In this document: positions 7,839 through 15,524 of the stretch, one piece after another
Layout: each line of letters begins with the position of its first letter
How positions within the stretch are numbered: the first letter of the stretch is position 1
DNA from: Bacteriovoracaceae bacterium UBA7317
Lineage (GTDB): Bacteria > Bdellovibrionota > Bacteriovoracia > Bacteriovoracales > Bacteriovoracaceae
NCBI GenBank assembly: GCA_002474345.1
Contig: DKQD01000017.1
Location: 1-17,768, forward strand
Length of the DNA: 17,768 nt
Direction: 5' to 3'
Notes under the pieces: model-generated
Told to the model about the DNA's origin: nothing
The model's database searches: none
Seen by the model: only the letters and a program-made list of their open reading frames with translations
Position numbers and translations under genes: made by a program

Positions 7839-9060
7839 CAATTTTAAAGTGAATTTGATTGTCATTTAACTGATCAATAAGGGCCATTCCCATACCACTT
7901 GCAGGGGTTAAGACTCCAAACAAGGGAGTCGTCTCTTCCGACTTTTTAAGAAGACACAAGCTTGCCTCGCCCAACATAATAGAGGTTGAACCATACCCTG
8001 GATCTTTAAAGCCTTCAACGCTTACATAAAAGTCAGAGTTCCAATCTTTTGGCGTTATCCTAAATTTAAATGACCCTTTTTCTCTTTGTTCAAAACTTGG
8101 GCCATCTCCTTGCTTCGGAAGAAACACCTTATGAACAAGTTTTCTAGTGAGAGAAAACTTAAGCCCTAAAACAAATAGACCTCCGAAAAGGAGAAACTTT
8201 CGGGCCTTCTTTTTTGATGAATAAACAGAGACTTCTTCATATTTAAAGTCTTCCCCATAAGGGAAATTTAAAAGAGCATTAGTACGCCTTACAACTCGCG
8301 TATTAATTCCGGCCATCATGAAAGGGCCAATCCAGCGCTCTCTTTTTTCATCATAAAGAATTGTTTTTAAATCTCGGTGATGTGGTCCTTTAGGTGTTCC
8401 TTCTGGATAAAGTGCATAAGGTCCAAAAGAATCTTTCGCTAAAAGTTTATTGTTATCGGAGAAATCAAAGTTTCCGACTATGGCAGCTGCCGTTCCACCG
8501 CTCAATGTCCCCTTAGATTTTTCAACATAGAGGACAATATCAGAAAAAGGTTTAAGTTCCCTTTTTTTACATTCTTTTTGAAGGAGCCAAACCCCCAGAT
8601 CTGAAGGGATTGAATCAAAACCACATGCAGGAACAATTTTTAATTTTTTCTCTTGAGCAGTATGATGAAATTTTTGAACCACTTTACGTATCCAAGGCAC
8701 TTCGCCACAAAGGTCTGTATAATGGGTACCTTCTGTAACGCAAGCTTCAATAATATTATAACCATGGGCCAAGTAAGGACCTACGCAATTACACAAAACG
8801 ACCGTTTGACTGACCATTTTATTTAGGGATTTAAGATCGTTCGTATCAGCAATTACAATACCAATTGAGTGGGTTTTTATTTGTTCTTTTAAATTTTCTA
8901 ATTTACCTTTTAACTTCTCTAGTTTTTCTTTATTACGACCGGCCAATCCAAGACGTAGGCCGCTCTTTTTGCTCAGGTACTCACAAACTAACTCTCCCGT
9001 AAATCCCGTGGCACCATAGACTATGATATCAAAACTACGACCATTTCTATCATTTTCCAT
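7825..9060 (-). CDS. Saccharopine dehydrogenase-like / trans-acting enoyl reductase family protein
   Basis: 411 aa from ATG 9060. A GTG six codons upstream sits on the GGAGGT ribosome-binding site itself, so it is not the start. The N-terminal Rossmann motif is GATGFTG (16-22). The family signature follows: NCVGPYLAHGYNIIEAC, GTHYTDLCGE and PACGFDSIPSDLG. A hydrophobic stretch (FLLFGGLFVLGLKF) is in the second half, and QGDGPSFEQREKG near the end is also typical. Relatives include animal SCCPDH and the mycobacterial trans-acting enoyl reductases that act on polyketide/phthiocerol intermediates. They are not lysine-pathway enzymes, despite the domain name. Conserved placement beside fatty-acid genes suggests an NAD(P)-dependent reductase of a lipid intermediate, probably membrane-associated. 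The gene stands alone, convergent with the FadB-like gene and divergent from the first sensor. Confidence 0.85.
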   Translation of the reverse strand: MENDRNGRSFDIIVYGATGFTGELVCEYLSKKSGLRLGLAGRNKEKLEKLKGKLENLKEQIKTHSIGIVIADTNDLKSLNKMVSQTVVLCNCVGPYLAHGYNIIEACVTEGTHYTDLCGEVPWIRKVVQKFHHTAQEKKLKIVPACGFDSIPSDLGVWLLQKECKKRELKPFSDIVLYVEKSKGTLSGGTAAAIVGNFDFSDNNKLLAKDSFGPYALYPEGTPKGPHHRDLKTILYDEKRERWIGPFMMAGINTRVVRRTNALLNFPYGEDFKYEEVSVYSSKKKARKFLLFGGLFVLGLKFSLTRKLVHKVFLPKQGDGPSFEQREKGSFKFRITPKDWNSDFYVSVEGFKDPGYGSTSIMLGEASLCLLKKSEETTPLFGVLTPASGMGMALIDQLNDNQIHFKIEGQS

Positions 9061-9070
9061 TATTAAACAT

Positions 9071-9076
9071 ACCTCC
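9071..9076 (-). promoter_or_regulatory. Shine-Dalgarno GGAGGT that fixes the reductase start
   Basis: Read on the minus strand, GGAGGT lies 10 nt before ATG 9060. The only longer in-frame start, a GTG at 9078, overlaps this element and so cannot use it. The protein from 9060 also reaches the Rossmann motif after a typical 15 residues. Confidence 0.55.
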
Positions 9077-9149
9077 ACAAATCTTTAAAAAGCTAATCAA
9101 AGTACACCTAACCGACTGCAATTATCAATTAATTTTTAACAAAGCTGAT

Positions 9150-9166
9150 TTAAGTATATAACTTAA
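9150..9166. promoter_or_regulatory. Palindrome with A/T core in the divergent promoter region
   Basis: TTAAGT-ATATA-ACTTAA is a perfect 6-5-6 inverted repeat, about 80 bp before the 7TM sensor gene and 90 bp before the divergent reductase gene. The core includes TATATAA, which could serve as a -10, so a bound protein could block a promoter. In such A/T-rich sequence a 6-bp palindrome can occur by chance. Confidence 0.3.
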
Positions 9167-9245
9167 CTCTTTTTTACCGAAAAGTTTTAGTGTGGAAAAG
9201 AAATATAGTAGTTAAATTAAAAAATATTGCGGTTATTAAGAAAAA

Positions 9246-11780
9246 ATGGGTAATTTTTTAAACACTTTTAAAATTAAAAAAAAGCTGTTTTTAATTGCAG
9301 TTCAAGTCCTTATTATTTTCATTTTTCTTTTTTATTTAAGCTCTCTAAGGGCAGAAGGTCAAACTAACAAAGCAACTAATAAGGCTGTCAATGGCTTTTT
9401 AGATTTGAGTTCAACTAGTGAATATATGAATAGTGATGTGGAAATAAAGGGTGGATGGCTCTTTTTTAATAGTATCTTCTTAAATCCTCAGGATATTTCT
9501 GATAATCAAATCCCACAAGTTTCTGGTGTTGTTGATTTTCCGGGCATAGTTACAAATTTTCCTTTAAATAACGGTTCCAATAAAAAGTTTGGTCCCTTTG
9601 GTTATGGTTCATTTCTTTTAAAAGTTAGTGGTGTGAAAAAAGGTTTTCCATTTGGATTTGAAGTAAATGATATGTCCTCTAACTTTGACCTCACAATCAT
9701 TCAGGGTAAAAAAATATTCAAAATGGGTGGTTATGGTAAATTGGGGAAAAGCAAACAAGAAAGTGTTTCTCAATTTGGCAGGCTTTTCGGAGACTTTATC
9801 ACCAATGGCGAAGATTTTTATATTCTTATAAGGGCCAGCAACTATCATTATAGAGATTTGGGAATGATTGGCTATTTTAAAATTGGTCCAAAAAAATTAA
9901 TCCAATCAAATTTTATAGAAAATAAATTAAGGAATTTTTTCACCTTAGGAATTTTACTTATTGTCGCTATCATTCATCTAGGCATCTTTTTCCAAAGAAG
10001 GGATGACAAGGGAAGTCTTTGGTTTAGTTTCTTTTGCTTTATCATGTTATTTAGATTTCTCTCCATAAAATCTTACCTCGATGTACTATTTCCTTATCCA
10101 AGTAATTTTTCTTTTTACTTTAATAGAAAAATTGAGTTTATGACCTTTTACTTCGGTGGTCCAATATTTTTAGAATTTTTAAGATATCTTTTTAAAGATT
10201 ATATTCCAAAAAGTTTAATGAAAGTTCTTTGGTGTCTCTCACTATTTTTTGGTCTTATTGTTTTATTTACCCCCCCACCTTTATTCTATAAGACCCTTCA
10301 AACCTATCAAATTATAACAGTCTTCACACTTCTTTACATGATGACTCAAATGATAAGAGCAGCTATAAAAAATGTCCCCCACAGTCGTATTTGTCTTTTA
10401 GGTCTCACCGTTTTCTTTTTTGGAATTATATGGGATATGCTTCTCTACCAGGGTTTTTTACCATTTATCGAACTCGCCTTCTTTACCAGCATTGCATTTG
10501 TTTTTATTCAAAGCCATATAATTTCCATAAAGTTTTCTGAAGCCTATAAATTTGCAGAAGAGCTAAATAAAAAACTGGAAGAAAAAGTCGCTAGCAGGAC
10601 AATGGTAATTTCAAACCTTTTCAACTCATTAAAGAGTGCTGTTTTTGCCATTGACAAAGATTTAAAAGTCATACCTCCGTGCTCAGAGTACTCAAAAAGT
10701 CTTTTCAAAAGAGATATCGCCCACCAGAACTTTTTCGAGTTAATTTTTCCACAGTATGTTAAAAGTGATAGAAGAGTCAACGATTTAACAAATCATATAA
10801 GGTCCGTATTTGGGGATGATGAACTTAATTACTCCTTCCTAGAAGCAAATTTCCCCCAAAGCATCGTACTAAATGACCCTGAGAGACCGGAGGGAAAGAG
10901 CTTAAAGCTTTCATACAGCCCTTTTTACAATGAAGAAAACTTAGTGGAAAAGATTATGGTTATCATCGAAGATGTTACTGAATACGAAACATATTACAAA
11001 GAAGCAAAATTGGATCAAGTTAATTACTGGTTTATGAAAGAAATTGTTCAACAAAAGAGCCATAATGATATTTTTGAAACTCTCGAAGATTCCTTAAAGG
11101 AGGGTTTTAAAACCATTGATGATTTTTTATCTCCACAATCAGATGAATACCCAGTAGGTTACTTTTTAGACAAATATAAAAAGGGTATTGATCATATTTT
11201 ATCAAAAGTCGAAGATTTATCGATGCTTTCAAATATGATTCATATAAAAACTGCCGACTTTGATTATGAATCAATTAAAGCCGACAGTGACTTCAAAAAA
11301 AATGAGGGGAAAATAGTCGGAGGAAGAAGTTACTTTCAAGGGGAAGTTACAAATAAAATGATTGATATTGTAGACTACCTTCTTTCATATATTTCTTGTG
11401 CAAAAAACTTTGAAGATAAAAAACTCAATATAATAGACAAGAAAGAAGTAGAAGAAAAAATAGAGGATTTAAAAGGATACTTAAAAAATATTTTTGAAAA
11501 AACATTTTTGGTTCAGGATCTAAAAACTATAGATAAAGATCAATTGGCCAGGATTGCGACGCTTGCTAAACTTTACCCAAACTTTGATCATTTAATGACA
11601 ATAATTGGCTTTAAAGCAAAAATGATATCACTTTATTACGTTGCCTTAGGTGAAGTTCCTTCTAGCAAAAAGTACTCTGATTTTTCGGCCCACTTAAAAC
11701 AACTTCCCATTAAAAATAAACTTACTGGAATGACAATAAATCAACATTTAATAATTCCTAGTAAATCAATTTTGAGTTAG
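9246..11780 (+). CDS. 7TMR-DISM membrane sensor with PAS-like domain and unknown helical output
   Basis: 844 aa. An N-terminal hydrophobic signal/anchor (about 13-33) precedes a periplasmic beta-rich sensor domain (about 50-215, with GWLFFNSIFL, VDFPG, FGYGSFLLKV and ASNYHYRD), like the sugar-binding-type domain in front of 7TMR-DISM receptors. Seven membrane segments (about 230-425) end in IQSHIISIKFSEAY, the usual 7TM exit. A short coiled coil (LEEKVASRT, 444-452), a PAS-like domain (about 455-580, ending EDVTE) and a ~260-residue helical region follow. I find no HisKA histidine, ATPase N/G boxes, GGDEF, EAL, cyclase or PP2C motifs. Residues 444-844 align along their length with 285-686 of the second sensor in this window, ending in the shared P-x-K-x-KLT...N-x-HLI-x-P-x-K pattern. 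No strong ribosome-binding site is seen. It probably leads the DUF411 gene, 53 bp downstream. The receptor part is secure; the output is unknown. Confidence 0.85.
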   Translation: MGNFLNTFKIKKKLFLIAVQVLIIFIFLFYLSSLRAEGQTNKATNKAVNGFLDLSSTSEYMNSDVEIKGGWLFFNSIFLNPQDISDNQIPQVSGVVDFPGIVTNFPLNNGSNKKFGPFGYGSFLLKVSGVKKGFPFGFEVNDMSSNFDLTIIQGKKIFKMGGYGKLGKSKQESVSQFGRLFGDFITNGEDFYILIRASNYHYRDLGMIGYFKIGPKKLIQSNFIENKLRNFFTLGILLIVAIIHLGIFFQRRDDKGSLWFSFFCFIMLFRFLSIKSYLDVLFPYPSNFSFYFNRKIEFMTFYFGGPIFLEFLRYLFKDYIPKSLMKVLWCLSLFFGLIVLFTPPPLFYKTLQTYQIITVFTLLYMMTQMIRAAIKNVPHSRICLLGLTVFFFGIIWDMLLYQGFLPFIELAFFTSIAFVFIQSHIISIKFSEAYKFAEELNKKLEEKVASRTMVISNLFNSLKSAVFAIDKDLKVIPPCSEYSKSLFKRDIAHQNFFELIFPQYVKSDRRVNDLTNHIRSVFGDDELNYSFLEANFPQSIVLNDPERPEGKSLKLSYSPFYNEENLVEKIMVIIEDVTEYETYYKEAKLDQVNYWFMKEIVQQKSHNDIFETLEDSLKEGFKTIDDFLSPQSDEYPVGYFLDKYKKGIDHILSKVEDLSMLSNMIHIKTADFDYESIKADSDFKKNEGKIVGGRSYFQGEVTNKMIDIVDYLLSYISCAKNFEDKKLNIIDKKEVEEKIEDLKGYLKNIFEKTFLVQDLKTIDKDQLARIATLAKLYPNFDHLMTIIGFKAKMISLYYVALGEVPSSKKYSDFSAHLKQLPIKNKLTGMTINQHLIIPSKSILS

Positions 11781-11833
11781 AATCATTAGAAATAAAATCC
11801 GAATAATCGATTTAATTGAATCAGGAATAAAAA

Positions 11834-12316
11834 ATGAGACATGGCAATAAAAAACTTCTCTCAATGACTTTTATGAAAATGATATCTATTTCACTTCTTT
11901 TTATAGGAAGCGTTGCTTTAGCTCTTCCCAAGGCAGTCGTCTATAGAACACCAACCTGTGGGTGCTGTATAAAGTGGGTTGACCACCTGAAAGAAAATGG
12001 TTTTGAAGTTGAGGTGATTAATAAAAGAAACCTTAACCCCATAAAGCAAGTCCTTGGAGTTCCAAGCCACCTAAAATCTTGCCACACAGCAAAAATAGGG
12101 CGTTATACGATCGAAGGACATGTTCCCGCCAAAGATATCTTAAGACTCCTTAAAAAAGGCTTGGATATAAAAGGACTTGCAGTCGAAGGAATGCCTCTTG
12201 GCTCACCTGGGATGGAGTATAAAAATAAATTAGATCCGTATGATGTCGTTTCTTTTAAAAAAGATGGTACTACGGGTGTATTTAATAGTTACCACAAAGA
12301 AAAGAGCAAAAAATAG
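11834..12316 (+). CDS. Secreted DUF411 protein, putative copper/metal binding
   Basis: 160 aa. A signal peptide (basic RHGNKK, then a hydrophobic run ending SVALA at about 30) predicts export. The mature part is a DUF411 domain: YRTPTCGCC gives C42, C44 and C45; SCH gives C83 and H84; IEGHVP gives H96; and the conserved GMPLGSPGME follows. These Cys/His residues are the expected metal ligands, and relatives are often linked to copper handling in the periplasm. AGGA lies 7 nt before ATG 11834 and fixes that start over the in-frame ATGs at 11864 and 11873. It follows the 7TM sensor by 53 bp on the same strand, with no copper ATPase, CopA-like oxidase or CueR-like regulator nearby. The family call is firm; the metal and physiological role are inferred. 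Confidence 0.88.
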   Translation: MRHGNKKLLSMTFMKMISISLLFIGSVALALPKAVVYRTPTCGCCIKWVDHLKENGFEVEVINKRNLNPIKQVLGVPSHLKSCHTAKIGRYTIEGHVPAKDILRLLKKGLDIKGLAVEGMPLGSPGMEYKNKLDPYDVVSFKKDGTTGVFNSYHKEKSKK

Positions 12317-12324
12317 AGGAATCA

Positions 12325-13158
12325 TTAATATGATTTCCTACACACTCTATCAGAGGATGGACTAGGTCTTTTTACTTCAACTTCATCATCCATACATTCT
12401 GTGAGCCTACGACATGTTCCTTTAAATTTGTACTCAAAATCCGGATCGCAAAAAACATTTTCCACAATGGGTTGACATACTCTATCTCTCATTAAGGTTG
12501 GTTTTTTTACCTCTTGTTCTGATGGACCACATAGTGTGTGTGGCTCGCAGTATTCTCCATTTAGCCACTCATCTTCTCTGCACAAATAATTAGGCCTCAA
12601 TGGGAGGAGTCTAGATTTATTGGGGTTACAAACAATCATTTTTTCTTCAAATTCAGAAATAAGGCCTCCAACATTTGGACTGAAAATAGGTTCTTCACTT
12701 ACACAATGAATCGTGCTTGCAAAGCTTCCCTTCTCAATAAAAGCAATCCCCTCTCGACAACGGAAAGTATCTGATTGTGCAGGATATCCACCAGAATCAA
12801 AAAGTCGATTTTCAGAAAATGAAATTTTACTATGACCCATTTTACAAGTATAAGCTTTATTTCCGCTTCCCATTTCTTTAATCATGACTGCAGATGGGAG
12901 CTCTATACAAATTTGTTCACCGCTAATAGGATCAGTTGAATAGAACTCTCCTTCTTTACAATTTTTTGATAAATTTTTACTTTTTCCTTTCTTAATTTGC
13001 GAAAAAGCCCCTAACTGTGTGAAGGATTTTAAAAGTGCCAATGAGTTTATAATGGCCTTTTTATCAAAAAGAATTATCGCCCTATTTCTAGAAGTTTTCT
13101 CTTCAATAGGAGAAAGAATTAAACTTAATAAAATTAAATAAAAAAGCGTCCCTTTCAT
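12325..13158 (-). CDS. Secreted cysteine-rich protein with two C-terminal TNFR-like repeats
   Basis: 277 aa, not recognised as a named family. A hydrophobic N-terminus (about 4-16) suggests export. The mature part has 14 cysteines, an even number that fits disulfide bonding outside the cytoplasm. Residues 204-228 and 249-273 are a repeat with identical C-x5-C-x17-C spacing. Each ends in E-V-K-[K/R]-P-[T/S]-x3-D-R-V-C, like the DRVC ends of TNF-receptor-type cysteine modules. The second copy is at the extreme C-terminus. Before them are less regular Cys segments with a recurring CREG/CKEG style. No ribosome-binding site of note precedes the ATG. It is convergent with DUF411 (8 bp apart) and 115 bp downstream of the second sensor on the same strand, so it may be co-transcribed with that sensor. 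A surface adhesive or ligand-binding role is speculation. Confidence 0.7.
   Translation of the reverse strand: MKGTLFYLILLSLILSPIEEKTSRNRAIILFDKKAIINSLALLKSFTQLGAFSQIKKGKSKNLSKNCKEGEFYSTDPISGEQICIELPSAVMIKEMGSGNKAYTCKMGHSKISFSENRLFDSGGYPAQSDTFRCREGIAFIEKGSFASTIHCVSEEPIFSPNVGGLISEFEEKMIVCNPNKSRLLPLRPNYLCREDEWLNGEYCEPHTLCGPSEQEVKKPTLMRDRVCQPIVENVFCDPDFEYKFKGTCRRLTECMDDEVEVKRPSPSSDRVCRKSY
12340..12414 (-). repeat. TNFR-like Cys repeat, copy 2
   Basis: Encodes residues 249-273, with C249, C255 and C273 in the same spacing and the end PSPSSDRVC. Only four residues follow before the stop. The two copies are separated by 20 residues that hold one further cysteine (C237). Confidence 0.65.
12475..12549 (-). 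repeat. TNFR-like Cys repeat, copy 1
   Basis: Encodes residues 204-228 of the cysteine-rich protein, with C204, C210 and C228 (C-x5-C-x17-C) and the end PTLMRDRVC. It matches copy 2 in cysteine spacing and in the EVK-basic-P and DRVC positions. Confidence 0.65.
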
Positions 13159-13273
13159 ATTAACAAGATTTTAACTCACTTTTATTTTTTTAAAAAAACT
13201 TCTCTAAAAAAACATAAAATAGTTCGAGGAGTAAATAGATTTATTTTATAATTTCTTAGAAAATCTAAATAAA

Positions 13274-15334
13274 TTAAATTATTTTTTTGTAGGGAGAAAT
13301 TAAATGGTTCATTAAAGCAGCTTCAGTTAATTTGTCTTTGGAAGGCATCTGTTGAAGTAATTGTGAAAGTTCGTAAAAACTTTTTGATTCCTTACCCCTA
13401 TGACTTACTTTCAACAAAAATGAAATTAATTTAGAACGATTCATAAGGTGAAAAATAATTTTATCAAACTCTCGATAAAGCCTGGCTTTTTTGGGTGCAT
13501 TAGAAATCTTTTCGGGAGTTAAATCTTTCAGATTCCGAACAAGAAAAACATACTCTAAAAGGTTTGTCATAATTCTCTCTAAATCACCAATTTTTTCATC
13601 TATTATCGTTCTAAAGTTTTGTGGTAGGACGAATTTAATTTCTGGAAATATTCCAAACTCATATAAATACTTGGTAACATCAGCATACTCAAAAAGTATT
13701 TCAATAAGAGACGAAATTTTTTCAACAGCCCAAATTTGAGCCTTACTTCCCTCAATATTATCTGCAAAAATTATTTGATTATCCAAATCTTCTAAAAATA
13801 AATTTAATGAAATTAGTTCCTTAAAGTTTTTAATTTTTATTCTTCTTATAAGCTCTTGGATAACACCTTTAATTTCCATAATTGAAAAATGGGCAGAATC
13901 AAAGACAAGAAAATCCTCCAATGTAAAAATAGAGGTTCTAACGGCTTCCCCTAATTGAAATGTAAATTCACTTTTTTCTTCTAAAGGAAGAATCTCATGT
14001 ATTACATCGAGCTTTAGCTGGGACTTTTTACTCTTTAGTGTCTCTTCTTCCTCTTCAGTTCTATCCTGAACAATAAGCATTAAGTTTTCGACAATATCTT
14101 CATTATTATAAAGAGGCACATAATCAATTTTTAATACCTTCCCCTTTGGGTTATCCTTATTTGGCTGGATAACTTTTTTAGGTAAATACTCAACAGAAAT
14201 TTCAAAGTTTAATGAGTCGCTTCCAAAAATTAATGTCCAATAGGATGCAAGAATATCTTTTTCCTTGCTGCCATCTTTTAAATGAAAAAATAATAGGTTT
14301 AAGGCATTTTTTCCTTCTATGCTTTGCTGGAATATTTCCTCTGAAAAGTTCGATGTAGGAGGTAATATAAGACCTTTACTATCTACAACAAAAATGGCCA
14401 AATTAATATGAGTGAGCATTCCATGAATTCTTCGAAATGAAAGTTCTAATTCAGATGTTTGTTGCTTAACTTTTTCTTCTAGTTGTTCGTTAAAAAGTTT
14501 GATTTCTTTATTTAGTTCAGAAACCTCAGCTACTTTTTTCTCCAATGATTCTTTTGCCTTTGAAGATTGCGAAAGGGCCAAATCTCTTTCCTGTTGTTTT
14601 AAAGTAATTCTTTTTTTAGAAATAATCAATCCACTAATCATTCCATTAATAGTTCTTTCTAATGACTTTAACTCAATTTGATTCCGTTCATTTAGCCCTG
14701 AATTAATTGGTCTTAAATCTTCAAAATTAATTTGACTAGCTTTATCCTCAAGATTCTTAAGAGGTTTTCTAAGATATTTTTGAAAAACAATAACGAAAAG
14801 TATAAATAGAATTATAATCTTAATAAAAGCCGTAATAATAATAAGAACAAACCCTATATAAACCCTTTCCAAAACCGCACTAGAACTAGAGTAAAGAGTT
14901 ACGGTTCCTATCTTTTTAGGTACATAAGATTTTTTCTCTTTATCAAACGTAAACCCTTGAGTTAAATAGAATTTTAAAGAAAGATCATCTTCCTTAAAGT
15001 TTTTTTTATTGTTGAAAATCTCACCTTTTTTAAAAATAACTGCTCTTTTATCTCTTACCTTTACACCTTTAATATAACTTAATTTTAATATTCCATCCGC
15101 CAGATTTTGTAACTGTATATAATCCATGTTCCATAATGAGTTTTCCATTCCCTTTTTAAATGAAAACTGAATATCTCTTAAATCTATTTTAATATCCCTT
15201 TTTGAAGCCATGTATGTTTGATACATTTGAAAGCTCGTTATAAATAAGGTAATTAAAAAATAGATGGAAAAAGTTACTTTCAATAACTTCAAAACGATAG
15301 AGTCTTTAAGATTAAAAAATAAACCTTTCAGCAT
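13274..15334 (-). CDS. Two-TM membrane sensor with HAMP-like linker, PAS-like domain and unknown helical output
   Basis: 686 aa. TM1 is at about 17-37. The periplasmic sensor (38-156) carries NSLWNMDYIQLQNLADGI and YIKGVKVRD, a style common in periplasmic domains of sensor kinases. TM2 is at about 157-184. A HAMP-like segment (about 185-238, starting KPLKNLEDKA), a long coiled coil (240-300), a PAS-like domain (about 300-430, ending QDRTE) and a helical C-terminal region (431-686) follow. From residue 285 to the end it is homologous to the C-terminal half of the 7TM sensor at 9246-11780. HEILP at 446-450 looks superficially like a histidine-kinase H-box, but the homolog has Lys at the His position and neither protein has an ATPase domain. 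The output is therefore unknown. It lies upstream of the cysteine-rich gene and divergent from the lipoprotein gene. No strong ribosome-binding site is seen. Confidence 0.8.
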   Translation of the reverse strand: MLKGLFFNLKDSIVLKLLKVTFSIYFLITLFITSFQMYQTYMASKRDIKIDLRDIQFSFKKGMENSLWNMDYIQLQNLADGILKLSYIKGVKVRDKRAVIFKKGEIFNNKKNFKEDDLSLKFYLTQGFTFDKEKKSYVPKKIGTVTLYSSSSAVLERVYIGFVLIIITAFIKIIILFILFVIVFQKYLRKPLKNLEDKASQINFEDLRPINSGLNERNQIELKSLERTINGMISGLIISKKRITLKQQERDLALSQSSKAKESLEKKVAEVSELNKEIKLFNEQLEEKVKQQTSELELSFRRIHGMLTHINLAIFVVDSKGLILPPTSNFSEEIFQQSIEGKNALNLLFFHLKDGSKEKDILASYWTLIFGSDSLNFEISVEYLPKKVIQPNKDNPKGKVLKIDYVPLYNNEDIVENLMLIVQDRTEEEEETLKSKKSQLKLDVIHEILPLEEKSEFTFQLGEAVRTSIFTLEDFLVFDSAHFSIMEIKGVIQELIRRIKIKNFKELISLNLFLEDLDNQIIFADNIEGSKAQIWAVEKISSLIEILFEYADVTKYLYEFGIFPEIKFVLPQNFRTIIDEKIGDLERIMTNLLEYVFLVRNLKDLTPEKISNAPKKARLYREFDKIIFHLMNRSKLISFLLKVSHRGKESKSFYELSQLLQQMPSKDKLTEAALMNHLISPYKKII

Positions 15335-15425
15335 GTATAACTTATCGTCAAATAAGCATCTAAAAGTACTATTTTGTGATGAAAATAGTTGAATTTAAAA
15401 AAAAAATCAAATAAAACAAATTAGC

Positions 15426-15447
15426 TAGGTTAATATATAAAAACCTA
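15426..15447. promoter_or_regulatory. Inverted repeat in the sensor/lipoprotein divergent region
   Basis: TAGGTT and AACCTA are perfect 6-bp arms around a 10-nt A/T core (AATATATAAA) that could contain a -10 element. The site lies about 80 bp before the lipoprotein ATG and 92 bp before the sensor ATG. The ~190-bp gap is otherwise very A/T-rich, with a 10-A tract at 15397-15406 and no gene. An operator role is conjectural. Confidence 0.3.
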
Positions 15448-15524
15448 ATCACTTCAGAAAAAAATTTTGATTAATTATCTCCAAAATAATGGACTTATCC
15501 GTTTTAAAAAGTAAAACTAGAATC

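Noticed and set aside
9061..9078. GTG start at 9078 for the saccharopine dehydrogenase-like gene
   Set aside because: The GTG overlaps the GGAGGT ribosome-binding site, which instead serves ATG 9060.
12318..12338. Imperfect stem GGAATCAT / ATGATTTCC between DUF411 and the Cys-rich gene as a terminator
   Set aside because: The stem has a bulge, is A/T-rich, overlaps the coding end and has no U-tract on either strand.
13185..13198. T7A7 tract downstream of the second sensor as a hairpin terminator
   Set aside because: It has no loop and no G/C stem; homopolymer runs of this size are expected in this very A/T-rich gap.
13247..13252. Perfect TATAAT on the + strand near the 3' end of the second sensor
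   Set aside because: No -35 partner and no + strand gene downstream; an isolated -10 match in A/T-rich DNA is weak evidence.
13997..14011. HEILP in the second sensor as a histidine-kinase H-box
   Set aside because: The paralogous sensor has Lys at the aligned His position, and neither protein has the N, D, F or G boxes of a kinase ATPase domain.
15489..15524. Upstream ATG at 15489 for the small lipoprotein
   Set aside because: It would add a polar segment before the signal peptide; MKKELQ at 15525 gives a normal lipoprotein signal with the Cys at position 20.
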